From Clostridia bacterium (GTDB lineage: Bacteria > Bacillota > Clostridia > Christensenellales > RUG350), in contig JAFQWW010000058.1 in the NCBI GenBank assembly GCA_017407285.1, positions 1-40,712 of the forward strand: 40,712 nt of DNA, given 5' to 3'. The translations under genes were made by a program, and so were the position numbers. Below are positions 23,188 through 31,391 of the stretch, piece after piece. Within the stretch, counting starts at the first letter, position 1. Each line of letters begins with the position of its first letter. The notes under the pieces are model-generated. The model made no database searches. It worked only from the letters and a program-made list of their open reading frames with translations, and was not told the origin of the DNA.

Positions 23188-24597
23188 TTAACGAGATTTG
23201 AAAGTTTTAATTTTGTTGTAAAGGTCTATATCGAGTTCTTGAACCATTTTGTCCAACTCCTCATCTGCCATGACCGTAGTTCTTCCATCTGCGTACAAAG
23301 CGTCCACACGATTTTTCATCTTTTCAATCAAGGGGTGCTTTTTGTCTACGCGGTTGGGTTCGGGAATTTCATAATAAGAATTGATCCAGAAGGACAAACC
23401 TGCAAGACCGCTATGTACGTCTACTGCTACATATGCAGGACGATTCAAAATCTTTTGGGTGTTGAAGATATTATATATCTCCTCGTTTTTCAAAAGACCG
23501 TCCGCGTGTATACCTGCGCGAGTTGCGTTGAAATAGCGACCAACGAAAGGCGTGCGAGGAGGAATCTTATAGTTAAGAGCGTTCTCGAAATAATCGGCAA
23601 TCTCGGTAATAACCTCAAAATTCATACCGTCTCTAGAACCTTTCAAGCTAGCGTATTCTATGAGCATAGCTTCCAAGGGACAGTTACCCGTTCTCTCACC
23701 AATACCCAAAAGCGAGCAGTTAACGCCCGAAGCACCGTATAACCAAGCCGTAGTTGCGTTGGTAACTACTTTATAGAAATCGTTATGACCGTGCCACTCA
23801 ATCCACTCGTGGGGGATATCTGCGTACTGATTCAAGCCGTAGATAATGCCGGGAACGGAGCGGGGTAAGGACGCACCGGGGTAGGTAACGCCGTAACCCA
23901 TAGTGTCGCACGCACGAATTTTTATAGGCATACCGAATTGATCGGAAAGTTTTTTGATTTCGATAGCAAAAGGAATAACGAAACCATAAAAATCGGCACG
24001 CGTAATATCTTCAAAGTGGCATCTGGGGATAATGTTGTGCTCCAACGCCGCTTTGATAATAGCAAGATATTTATCAAGTGCTTGTTTACGGGTAAGATTC
24101 ATCTTTTTGAAGATATGGTAGTCCGAACAACTAACCAAAATACCCGTTTCCTTTACACCCATTTCTTTAACGAGCGCGAAGTCTTTTTCGTTTGCACGTA
24201 TCCAGCTCGTAACTTGAGGGAATTCATATCCGAGTTCCATACATTTTCTTGCCGCCGTTCTGTCTTTTTCGGTGTACAAGAAAAACTCACTCTGACGGAT
24301 AATGCCTTTCGGTCCGCCGAGCTTGTGCATCAAAGAGAAAAGGGTTACGATGTTTTCTACGCTAAAAGGAGCGGTTGCTTGTTGACCGTCACGGAAGGTG
24401 GTGTCGGTTACCCAAATGTTTTCAGGTACGTTCATAGGAACGGAACGGAAGTTGAAAGAAACCTTGGGTATCTCGTCGTAGTCGAAAATTTCTCTAAAGA
24501 GATTGGGCTCTGCTACGTCTTGTAGAGAATGTTCGTAACTGTGCTCTTCGATTACGTTTCTTTTGGTGTTATAGAAAAAATTATCTTTGTTCATCAT
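23188..24597 (-). CDS. Re-citrate synthase-like DRE-TIM metallolyase
   Basis: A 469-residue enzyme of the isopropylmalate/homocitrate synthase family. The metal-binding opening WVTDTTFRDGQQ, the HFEDITRADFYGF segment, RACDTMGYGVTYPGASLP and the EWHGHNDFYK histidines are visible. It lacks the C-terminal regulatory domain of true LeuA. From memory, its long N-terminal lead (AEPNLFREIFDYDEIPKVSF, FRSVPMNVPENIWVTDTTF) is close to Clostridium kluyveri Re-citrate synthase, which makes citrate from oxaloacetate and acetyl-CoA in anaerobes lacking the ordinary enzyme. Of three near-by ATGs, 24597 has the best spacing to GAGG. Own promoter; no leucine genes nearby. Confidence 0.8.
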   Translation of the reverse strand: MMNKDNFFYNTKRNVIEEHSYEHSLQDVAEPNLFREIFDYDEIPKVSFNFRSVPMNVPENIWVTDTTFRDGQQATAPFSVENIVTLFSLMHKLGGPKGIIRQSEFFLYTEKDRTAARKCMELGYEFPQVTSWIRANEKDFALVKEMGVKETGILVSCSDYHIFKKMNLTRKQALDKYLAIIKAALEHNIIPRCHFEDITRADFYGFVIPFAIEIKKLSDQFGMPIKIRACDTMGYGVTYPGASLPRSVPGIIYGLNQYADIPHEWIEWHGHNDFYKVVTNATTAWLYGASGVNCSLLGIGERTGNCPLEAMLIEYASLKGSRDGMNFEVITEIADYFENALNYKIPPRTPFVGRYFNATRAGIHADGLLKNEEIYNIFNTQKILNRPAYVAVDVHSGLAGLSFWINSYYEIPEPNRVDKKHPLIEKMKNRVDALYADGRTTVMADEELDKMVQELDIDLYNKIKTFKSR

Positions 24598-24622
24598 AAT
24601 CATTTACCTCGTTAGTCTATCT

Positions 24623-24651
24623 ATTTTACATAAAGAAAGTAAATTTGTCAA
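24623..24651 (-). promoter_or_regulatory. Promoter of the Re-citrate synthase-like gene
   Basis: On the minus strand, TTGACA (24651-24646), 17 nt, TAAAAT (24628-24623). It lies 4 bp past the stop codon of the upstream AI-2E-family gene. Confidence 0.85.
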
Positions 24652-24655
24652 TCTT

Positions 24656-25717
24656 TTATTGGCTATTCTTGGATTTTGAGTTGATAAATACTGAAAAAAA
24701 TGCTTTTATAGTGGCTATAACGGGTGGAGCGAGCAAAAAACCCAATATTCCAAACGCTGAACCGCCTACGACTACGCTCGTAGTTATGGTGAGCGCGCTG
24801 ACCTTAAGTTTGTTTTTGAATATTAAGGGTGATACGACGGAGCCTATTACGTTTAGTATAACTATACCGACTATAACGAGTATTAGAGCGTTGGTTGTTG
24901 AGGATTGGAGAAGCAAGAGGACGGGTGGTACGAGTGCTATATAACCACCGACGTAGGGTATGATGAAGAGTACGCCCATCAAAAAACCAAAGAGTAGGGC
25001 GTAAGGGGTAGATAGGATATAGTACAATAGGGTAAAAGACAATCCAGTGATAGTTGCCTCCAAGATTTTACCATACAAGTATCCGTCTAATATAACGGTT
25101 ACGCAACTTGCTCCTTCCTTTATCCTCTCAGGAGAAGAAAAAACCCTATCCGTAAATTTTTTCAAGGCGCTAAATATAGCGTCTTTTTCGAGTAGAATGA
25201 GCACGGAAAGTAACAAAGATATAGAAAGGGGAGCAAGATAATTCAAACAATTTGATAGAAAACCGCTTGCGTAACTCTCGATCTTTGAGGTATCGAAAGA
25301 GCGCAAAAGAGAGGATAGAGAAATATCTCCCGATAGATTAAGTGTTCGGTCTATATCTTGTGCAATTTCCTCTAATCGGCTTAAATAACTGGATAGATTT
25401 TGACTCAACGTGTTTAGATTGTCAACGAGCGCGGGTACGCATAAAATTAAGATTACGGACAGTACTGCAAGTACGGATAAAATTCCCGAGATCACGGATA
25501 GGAGTCGTCTTAGGGAGTGTTTGCGAACTTTATTGACTAAAAGTTTTTCGTAAAACTTAACTGCGTGATTTAGAAAATAAGCGATTACGATACCAAAAAT
25601 TAAGGGCGTAAGCGCGGATAAAAGAGAATTGAGCAAGGAAATAATAGGTCCTTGCAACCAAAAAGCGCAAAGCAGTGCGCATAAAATAGCAAAAAATAAA
25701 AAATAATACTTTTTCAT
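24656..25717 (-). CDS. AI-2E-family (YdbI/PerM-like) membrane transporter
   Basis: A 353-residue protein with about eight hydrophobic segments, an N-terminal pair, a central cytoplasmic or amphipathic part (LSQNLSSYLSRLEEIAQDI), and the C-terminal family stretch with YALLFGFLMGVLFIIPYVGG and PLIFKNKLKVSALTITTSV. Members export autoinducer-2 or exchange sodium and protons; which one applies cannot be told. An in-frame TAA lies just upstream of the ATG, so the start is fixed, but there is no Shine-Dalgarno near it: a hairpin lies 12 nt upstream and AAGGAG is on its far side. Confidence 0.88.
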   Translation of the reverse strand: MKKYYFLFFAILCALLCAFWLQGPIISLLNSLLSALTPLIFGIVIAYFLNHAVKFYEKLLVNKVRKHSLRRLLSVISGILSVLAVLSVILILCVPALVDNLNTLSQNLSSYLSRLEEIAQDIDRTLNLSGDISLSSLLRSFDTSKIESYASGFLSNCLNYLAPLSISLLLSVLILLEKDAIFSALKKFTDRVFSSPERIKEGASCVTVILDGYLYGKILEATITGLSFTLLYYILSTPYALLFGFLMGVLFIIPYVGGYIALVPPVLLLLQSSTTNALILVIVGIVILNVIGSVVSPLIFKNKLKVSALTITTSVVVGGSAFGILGFLLAPPVIATIKAFFSVFINSKSKNSQ

Positions 25718-25729
25718 AAATTAGAAAGC

Positions 25730-25751
25730 ACGGTTTTTGGGTAAAAACCGT
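25730..25751. promoter_or_regulatory. Hairpin between divergent genes
   Basis: ACGGTTTTT (25730-25738) pairs perfectly with AAAAACCGT (25743-25751), loop GGGT. It lies in the leader of the leftward permease gene and touches the -35 of the rightward gene. No upstream leftward gene exists for it to terminate. Confidence 0.6.
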
Positions 25752-25779
25752 TTACAAACTCCTTGAAAACTGATAAAAT
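25751..25779 (+). promoter_or_regulatory. Promoter of the ketoreductase gene
   Basis: TTTACA (25751-25756), 17 nt, TAAAAT (25774-25779). The leader is about 35 nt. Confidence 0.7.
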
Positions 25780-25821
25780 TATTTTGTCTTAAATTTATAA
25801 AATTATAGCCGGAGTATTAAA

Positions 25822-26829
25822 ATGAAGGTTTTAATTATAGGCGCAGGTGCGATAGGTGGAAGTTTGGCTTGCTACTTGAGCACGGCGAAAGATTTAGAAA
25901 TTACCATTTTAGAGAAAAATCAAGAGGTAGTATCCGCGATTAAAGAGCACGGAATTTTCTTGCGTGACGTGGATAAGACTTATCAAAAAAAGGTAAACGT
26001 CGTAAGTGAGTTAGGTGACGAGATATACGACTGTTGTTTTTCTGCAACTAGAGCCTATCACATGAAGAGTGCCGTGAGCGGAGTACTCAAAAATATCTCG
26101 CCCGACGGATTTGTGGTTTCCATGAATAACGGCGTGTGCATAGAACCTTTACTTGAGGTCGTGGGAGAGGATAGAGCGTTGTGGTGTTCTATCAACTTCG
26201 GCGCAGGGATAGAGGATAAAGGCAAATATTTTATAAAGATTCACGGCGGAGTCGTGATGGGCGGAAGAGGAAAGATTAGTGACAAGTTAAGAGAGTTCAA
26301 AGATCGTTTAGCGTGTGACCTTGATATAACCTTGACGGACAACGTTGTGGGCGCACTGTATTCTAAAATGCTTATAAATTCGTGCATCACGTCGACCGCT
26401 ATCGTGTCTGGGTTGACTTTAGGAGATATCCTCTCGCGCAAGAGTGGCAAGAAGGTATTTTTGAATATTATTCGAGAAGGGGTAGAGGTCGCAAAACGAG
26501 CAGGTATAACCATTCCTAACTACGGTAGTTTGAATTATTACACCTTCACCTCTAAAAGTCCGATAGGATTTATCTATCGCGCAGTCGTATTTCCCTATCT
26601 TAGAAAAAAATACGGCAAGAGAACGTCCGCTACCCTTGAAGCCATGAAAAAGGGTGTCAAGAGCGAGATAGATTATTTCAACGGTTACGTCGTTAGACTA
26701 GGCGAGAGTTGCGGTGTTTTAGCCAAGGTCAATAAAGCCGTTGTGGATTGTGTAAAAGAAGTGGAAGAAGATATGAGTAAAATAAGCGCAGATCGACTAA
26801 GTGCGTTGGCTTGCGTTGGAAAAAACTAG
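25822..26829 (+). CDS. Ketopantoate reductase (ApbA/PanE) family protein
   Basis: A 335-residue NADPH-dependent reductase. The Rossmann loop is GAGAIGG at residues 7-13; the family's catalytic region appears as GALYSKMLINSCITSTAIVSG (Lys and Asn of the active site), followed by a C-terminal helical domain that is longer than in classical PanE. True PanE makes pantoate for CoA; many paralogues reduce other 2-oxoacids, and with no pan genes nearby the substrate is uncertain. GGAG precedes the ATG. A three-gene group (UPF0237, UPF0210, dtd) follows after 28 bp and is probably co-transcribed. Confidence 0.87.
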   Translation: MKVLIIGAGAIGGSLACYLSTAKDLEITILEKNQEVVSAIKEHGIFLRDVDKTYQKKVNVVSELGDEIYDCCFSATRAYHMKSAVSGVLKNISPDGFVVSMNNGVCIEPLLEVVGEDRALWCSINFGAGIEDKGKYFIKIHGGVVMGGRGKISDKLREFKDRLACDLDITLTDNVVGALYSKMLINSCITSTAIVSGLTLGDILSRKSGKKVFLNIIREGVEVAKRAGITIPNYGSLNYYTFTSKSPIGFIYRAVVFPYLRKKYGKRTSATLEAMKKGVKSEIDYFNGYVVRLGESCGVLAKVNKAVVDCVKEVEEDMSKISADRLSALACVGKN

Positions 26830-26857
26830 AAAAGGATTAAAAAACAAGGAGATAGAA

Positions 26858-27127
26858 ATGAAAGCAGTAGTATCCGTTATAGGACGCGACAAGGTTGGCA
26901 TTATTGCAGAGGTAAGCAATTTCCTCTCCTCCCTTGACGTAAATATCGAAGATATTTCTCAGACCGTCATGCAAGATTATTTTGCAATGATAATGCTTAT
27001 TGAAACGGAAGGCGCAAAGGTATCTTTGTCCGAACTCGCAAGACTTGGAAAAGAAAAGGGAGAGCATATAGGCGTAACCGTCACCGTGCAACACGAGGAC
27101 ATTTTTAACGCTATGCATAAGATCTAA
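26858..27127 (+). CDS. UPF0237 ACT-domain protein
   Basis: An 89-residue stand-alone ACT domain beginning [20 protein letters not shown], with the [18 protein letters not shown] strand typical of UPF0237. ACT domains sense small ligands such as amino acids. It is almost always followed by the UPF0210 gene, as here, with the stop codon sharing its last base with the next ATG; a regulatory pairing is likely. AAGGAG fixes ATG 26858; the frame open from 26801 overlaps the previous gene. Confidence 0.93.
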   Translation: MKAVVSVIGRDKVGIIAEVSNFLSSLDVNIEDISQTVMQDYFAMIMLIETEGAKVSLSELARLGKEKGEHIGVTVTVQHEDIFNAMHKI

Positions 27128-28485
27128 TGTTAACTAATTACGAAATTTTAGAAACTATAGAAATGATAACCCACGAGCATTTGGACGTACGTACGGTAAC
27201 CGTGGGAATATCTTTATTGGATTGTATAGGAAGTACTACGGAGGAAACGGCAAAAAAGGTATACGAAAAGGTTACTCGTCGTGCCGAAAAGCTCGTACCC
27301 GTTTGTCGTAAAATGGAAGCGGAATACGGTATACCTATCGTAAACAAAAGAGTATCCGTAACCCCCGTTAGTATGATTATGAACGGCAAAGGCGAAGAAG
27401 GCGTTATTATTGCTAAAGCCTTAGATAGAGCCGCAGAAGAGTTGGGAATAGACTTCGTTGGAGGATATTCCGCCCTCGTGCATAAAGGAATGAGTGAGTC
27501 CGAAAAGGCGTTTATAAACACCATTCCCGAAGCGTTGAGCGTAACCAATAAGGTTTGCTCTTCAGTAAATATCGGTTCTACTAAAGCAGGACTTAACGTG
27601 GACGCTGTGAAACTTTGTGGTGAGGTTATAAAACGCGCCTCCGAGATGACCAAGGATCGTGAGAGTATAGCGTGCGCTAAGTTCGTAGTGTTCTGTAACG
27701 CAGTTGAGGACAATCCCTTTATGGCGGGTGCGTTCCATGGTGTTGGAGAAGGAGATAGCGTTATAAACGTAGGTGTAAGCGGACCGGGTGTTGTTAAGCA
27801 AGCCTTGAGCAGATTAGGAAAGGACGCAGACTTTAGCGAGGTTGCAGAAACTATCAAAAAGACGGCGTTCAAGATCACTCGTGTTGGTCAACTTATAGCA
27901 CGTGAGGCAAGTAAACGTTTGGGAATAGAATTCGGTATCGTGGACCTATCTTTAGCCCCCACTCCTGTTATAGGTGACTCCGTAGCCCACATTTTGGAAG
28001 AAATGGGCTTGGAGAGAGTAGGTGGTTGTGGTACGACTGCAGCGCTTGCGCTCTTAAACGACGCCGTTAAAAAGGGCGGAGTTATGGCTAGTAGCTCGGT
28101 TGGCGGATTGTCGGGTGCTTTTATTCCCGTCAGTGAAGATATTGGTATGATAGACGGGGTTAGAAGCGGTTCTTTAACGATAGAAAAGTTGGAGGCTATG
28201 ACCGCGGTGTGCTCGGTTGGTTTGGATATGATAGCAATAAGCGGAGATACGAGCGCGGAAACTATATCTGCACTCATATTAGACGAAGCCGCTATAGGTA
28301 TGGTCAATAGCAAAACGACTGCGGTTAGAGTTATTCCCGTGTGCGGAAAGAAGGCTGGAGACAACGTTGAGTTTGGTGGACTTTTAGGTCGAGCACCCAT
28401 TATCGATCTTAACCAATCTTCTCCCAAAGTGTTCGTTGAGAGAGGAGGACGAATTCCTGCTCCTATGCAGAGTTTGAAGAACTAA
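27127..28485 (+). CDS. UPF0210 (DUF711/PFL) family protein
   Basis: A 452-residue protein of the DUF711 family, structurally related to pyruvate formate-lyase but of unknown activity. Family features include [35 protein letters not shown] and [18 protein letters not shown]. It overlaps its UPF0237 partner and the next gene by one base each (TAATG junctions), which implies coupled translation. No membrane segment; expected cytosolic. Confidence 0.93.
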   Translation: MLTNYEILETIEMITHEHLDVRTVTVGISLLDCIGSTTEETAKKVYEKVTRRAEKLVPVCRKMEAEYGIPIVNKRVSVTPVSMIMNGKGEEGVIIAKALDRAAEELGIDFVGGYSALVHKGMSESEKAFINTIPEALSVTNKVCSSVNIGSTKAGLNVDAVKLCGEVIKRASEMTKDRESIACAKFVVFCNAVEDNPFMAGAFHGVGEGDSVINVGVSGPGVVKQALSRLGKDADFSEVAETIKKTAFKITRVGQLIAREASKRLGIEFGIVDLSLAPTPVIGDSVAHILEEMGLERVGGCGTTAALALLNDAVKKGGVMASSSVGGLSGAFIPVSEDIGMIDGVRSGSLTIEKLEAMTAVCSVGLDMIAISGDTSAETISALILDEAAIGMVNSKTTAVRVIPVCGKKAGDNVEFGGLLGRAPIIDLNQSSPKVFVERGGRIPAPMQSLKN

Positions 28486-28925
28486 TGAAAGCGGTCGTAC
28501 AAAGAGTAAAATCTACCACGCTATCAGTGGACGGGGAGTTAATTAGTAAGATTGACAAAGGTTTGGCGGTATATTTAGGTGTGGAGAAAGGGGACGAAGA
28601 TTCTTTTTCTGATTACCTTGCTAAAAAAATAGCCAATATGCGTATCTTTGAGGACGAAAACGGCAAGATGAATTTGTCCGTTTTGGATATAAAAGGAGAA
28701 ATTCTCTTAATATCCCAGTTCACTTTGTGCGCGGATACCTCAAGGGGAAATCGTCCGGGATTTGATATGGCGGAAAAACCCGATATAGCCAAAAAAACTT
28801 ACGAGGAATTTGGCAAAAAACTAGAAGGGTGGGGAGTCAGTGTTAAATACGGTGTGTTTGGCGCAGATATGCAGATTGACCAACACAACGACGGACCGGT
28901 AACCATAATTATAGAAAAGAGATAG
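28485..28925 (+). CDS. dtd: D-aminoacyl-tRNA deacylase
   Basis: A 146-residue proofreading enzyme that removes D-amino acids (and glycine misattached to tRNA-Ala) from tRNA. The two active-site motifs are present: SQFTLCAD and the cis-Pro motif NDGPVTIII at the C-terminus. It begins [18 protein letters not shown], typical for the family. Its start overlaps the UPF0210 stop by one base; a GC-rich hairpin follows. Confidence 0.96.
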   Translation: MKAVVQRVKSTTLSVDGELISKIDKGLAVYLGVEKGDEDSFSDYLAKKIANMRIFEDENGKMNLSVLDIKGEILLISQFTLCADTSRGNRPGFDMAEKPDIAKKTYEEFGKKLEGWGVSVKYGVFGADMQIDQHNDGPVTIIIEKR

Positions 28926-28930
28926 AAAAA

Positions 28931-28957
28931 ACGCGCCGTGTAGATTGCACGGCGCGT
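28931..28957. terminator. Hairpin between dtd and the convergent ligase gene
   Basis: A 10-bp GC-rich perfect stem (28931-28940 with 28948-28957), preceded by AAAAAA. On the plus strand it is followed by AACTATTTTATTT (weak tract); on the minus strand by six T, a better terminator for the leftward ligase operon. Confidence 0.8.
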
Positions 28958-28979
28958 AACTATTTTATTTAGTGAGGTT

Positions 28980-30461
28980 TTAGTTGAAAATCTCACTTTT
29001 TTTATCGATTTTTCCAATAGGAGTGAGGGGGAGAGAGGATAGAAAAACTATACTCTCCGGCACAGCCCATTTCATCAAATGAGCGCGACAGTAGTCTAAT
29101 AATTCCGCCTCGTTCACCTTTGTACCCGTATTTTTGACGACGAAAGCCTTGAGTTTTTGATTTTCCTTAGAGGTAGGTTTGACGAAAACGTCGCGCACAC
29201 CGTGGTGAGTGTGCAAAATCATCTCCACCTCACTTGGAAACACGGTAACACCGCTTATTTTGACGATTCTCTTTTTTCTCTCGACGAAATAATAAAATCC
29301 GTCCGCATCACGATACCCAAAATCTCCCGTTTTTAGCCAACGTTTCCCTTCTTTTTCCATAAAACATTTATTTTGACGAGATAGATATCTCTGCATTACG
29401 ATATCGCCCGATACGCATATCTCTCCGATGCATTCGTCACTAGAAAAATCACCGTTTTCAGATAAAATAGCAAGTTCGACACCCTTTAGAGGTAGACCGA
29501 TAGAGCCTGCTTTGTAGTGATCGTTTCTATTTACCGCGCACACGGACACACATTCCGTAAGTCCGTAACCTTCGCACAAAAGAGCGGAAGATTTTTTACT
29601 CTTTAATAGTTCGTTGAATCTTAAGGTGAGTTCGTGCGGAATGTTATCCCCACCAACGTAACAATTTTTGACAAAAGACAAATCCTTGGTTTGTTGGATT
29701 TTAGGGCTATTCAAAATAGCCGAGAAAATGAGTGGAACGCCCAAAATCATATTTATTTTTTTGTCTAGCACCAAGTCGGGCGTGGTGGATTTATCGAATT
29801 TTGGGACTAAAACGAGTTCTACGCCAAGATTTAACATAGCGTGAACGCCTGCACCTAGACCAAATCCGTGGAACATAGGGAGGGTAGTTAGCGCTCTATA
29901 CCCCCTTGCTTCGTTTTCTTGGAACATATCGAAAAGTCCGTCGGATAGAGCGTTGAAATTGTCGTCGGATAACACGATAGTTTTAGGCTTGTCCGTAGTA
30001 CCGCCACTGTGAAGATAAACGGCGGTAGAACTCTTCTTTTTATATTCTATAGTAGGCGAGGATAAAGAGATAAAATTATCCCACGAGTTCTTAACCGCAA
30101 CTTTGGATCTACAAGTGATTTTTTTGTTTATGCTTTTATGTTGATAGAGTCCTATAAGCAGGGAACTGTGGGTGGATTCTTGTATTTCTTTGAGCATGAG
30201 AGAGGGGAGAGAGGGGTGTACCATATTTGCAATACAGCCCGATGCGTTCGTACCATAGAATGCAATTACCGCCTCAATTACGTTTGGTAAGCATACGGTA
30301 ACGACGTCCCCTGATTTTACGCCAAGGGAGCGCAAGTTGTTTGCAAAAGTTCTAACCCTTTCTTTTAGTTCTGAAAAGGTTAGAGTTTTATCTCCCTCGC
30401 TCAAAGCAATTTCATTATCGTAGGGCGTATTATTTAGTTTTTCATACAAAGATATAGCCAT
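28980..30461 (-). CDS. AMP-forming acyl-CoA ligase
   Basis: A 493-residue adenylating enzyme that activates a carboxylic acid with ATP and usually transfers it to CoA. Motif A3 is HSGGTTDKPKT at residues 151-161; A5 appears as EGYGLTE, A7/A8 as KTGDFGYRDADGF and ERKKRIVKISGVTVFP, and the catalytic lysine near the end is Lys484 in TPIGKIDKK. The acid substrate cannot be read. AGGTG lies 5 nt before the ATG. It follows a DUF1624 membrane acyltransferase-like gene by 7 bp, suggesting the activated acyl group is used in membrane or surface modification. Confidence 0.9.
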   Translation of the reverse strand: MAISLYEKLNNTPYDNEIALSEGDKTLTFSELKERVRTFANNLRSLGVKSGDVVTVCLPNVIEAVIAFYGTNASGCIANMVHPSLPSLMLKEIQESTHSSLLIGLYQHKSINKKITCRSKVAVKNSWDNFISLSSPTIEYKKKSSTAVYLHSGGTTDKPKTIVLSDDNFNALSDGLFDMFQENEARGYRALTTLPMFHGFGLGAGVHAMLNLGVELVLVPKFDKSTTPDLVLDKKINMILGVPLIFSAILNSPKIQQTKDLSFVKNCYVGGDNIPHELTLRFNELLKSKKSSALLCEGYGLTECVSVCAVNRNDHYKAGSIGLPLKGVELAILSENGDFSSDECIGEICVSGDIVMQRYLSRQNKCFMEKEGKRWLKTGDFGYRDADGFYYFVERKKRIVKISGVTVFPSEVEMILHTHHGVRDVFVKPTSKENQKLKAFVVKNTGTKVNEAELLDYCRAHLMKWAVPESIVFLSSLPLTPIGKIDKKSEIFN

Positions 30462-30468
30462 AATTCAC

Positions 30469-31356
30469 CTAAAAGAGTCTAAATACACCGGTAAAAAACC
30501 AACCTATAAGGGCTAGTAAAAAATATAAAACGGGTTGATGTACGATATATATTATAAGGGATTTTCTTCCGATTTTAGCAAGTGGTGTGGAGGACAAGAA
30601 GTCACAAGACGGGAAAAGTGATTTTTTATCTTTGTAAAATCTTTTAGACACCGTAGCACCGCACAAAAATATTGCAAGCCAAGGGAGTAGGGGTAGGTAA
30701 TCAGCCGAAGGTAAAAGGTCGGGGGTTAGTCCCAAGATATACCCGAATTGAGAGAGCAGGGGCGCATCGAATAAAGTTTCGTATATATTACCCGTTGCAA
30801 AGAATATAGGAACGGAATTCGTGGCAGTCAGATATCCTACGAGAAAAATCAAAATTATTGATAAAATATCGGACAAAAATATCTCAAATCCCTTTATTTT
30901 GAAGGATAATTCGCCTTTTTCTATGCAAAAAGCGTATATAAGTATGGAAAAAGCGAGCATGTGTAATACGCCGAAATTTATAGTCATCTCCACACCCGAA
31001 ACCGTACTGATAATTTGGGTAACGCCCGTTATAAGGTAGGCGACGAGTAAGAGCTTAAAACCTCTTTTTGCGTTGTTTTTACTTAGTCCCGAACTAATTC
31101 CCGATAAAAATATAAATACTCCTATCGTAAATATCCACCCGAACACCCTTAAATCGCTTATAAAATATGCAGATGCTATTTTGGATAGAGAGCGGAGTGC
31201 GGGGGAAAAATGAAAATGATAAAATCCCGTTGCAAGATTGACCATCAAGTGATCAAATAGCATTAAAACCATACAAATACCCCGCGCAATATCTAGTTCC
31301 CATATTCTTGCGCGAGGTGAGTTGCGTTTTTTAATTTCTTGAGCGTAATTTATCAT
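30469..31356 (-). CDS. DUF1624 (HGSNAT-like) membrane acyltransferase homologue
   Basis: A 295-residue multi-span membrane protein (about eight hydrophobic segments). The opening RIWELDIARGICMVLMLFDH is the signature of DUF1624, related to heparan-alpha-glucosaminide N-acetyltransferase and YeiB-type acyltransferases, which move acyl groups across or at the membrane. The His in MLFDH is the likely catalytic histidine; IVHQP closes the family pattern. Paired with an acyl-CoA ligase 7 bp downstream. Its start codon has no ribosome binding site and lies 6 nt after a -10 element, so a leaderless mRNA is predicted. Confidence 0.85.
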   Translation of the reverse strand: MINYAQEIKKRNSPRARIWELDIARGICMVLMLFDHLMVNLATGFYHFHFSPALRSLSKIASAYFISDLRVFGWIFTIGVFIFLSGISSGLSKNNAKRGFKLLLVAYLITGVTQIISTVSGVEMTINFGVLHMLAFSILIYAFCIEKGELSFKIKGFEIFLSDILSIILIFLVGYLTATNSVPIFFATGNIYETLFDAPLLSQFGYILGLTPDLLPSADYLPLLPWLAIFLCGATVSKRFYKDKKSLFPSCDFLSSTPLAKIGRKSLIIYIVHQPVLYFLLALIGWFFTGVFRLF

Positions 31357-31362
31357 AGGATA

Positions 31363-31391
31363 AGTATAACAAATTTTTTTTCCTTTTACAA
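31363..31391 (-). promoter_or_regulatory. Promoter abutting the DUF1624 start codon
   Basis: On the minus strand, TTGTAA (31391-31386), 17 nt, TATACT (31368-31363), then six bases and the ATG. The -35 includes the stop codon of murC. Confidence 0.75.

Noticed and set aside
23188-24597. 2-isopropylmalate synthase of the leucine pathway
   Set aside because: It lacks the C-terminal allosteric domain and leucine-pathway neighbours, and its N-terminal lead is unlike LeuA.
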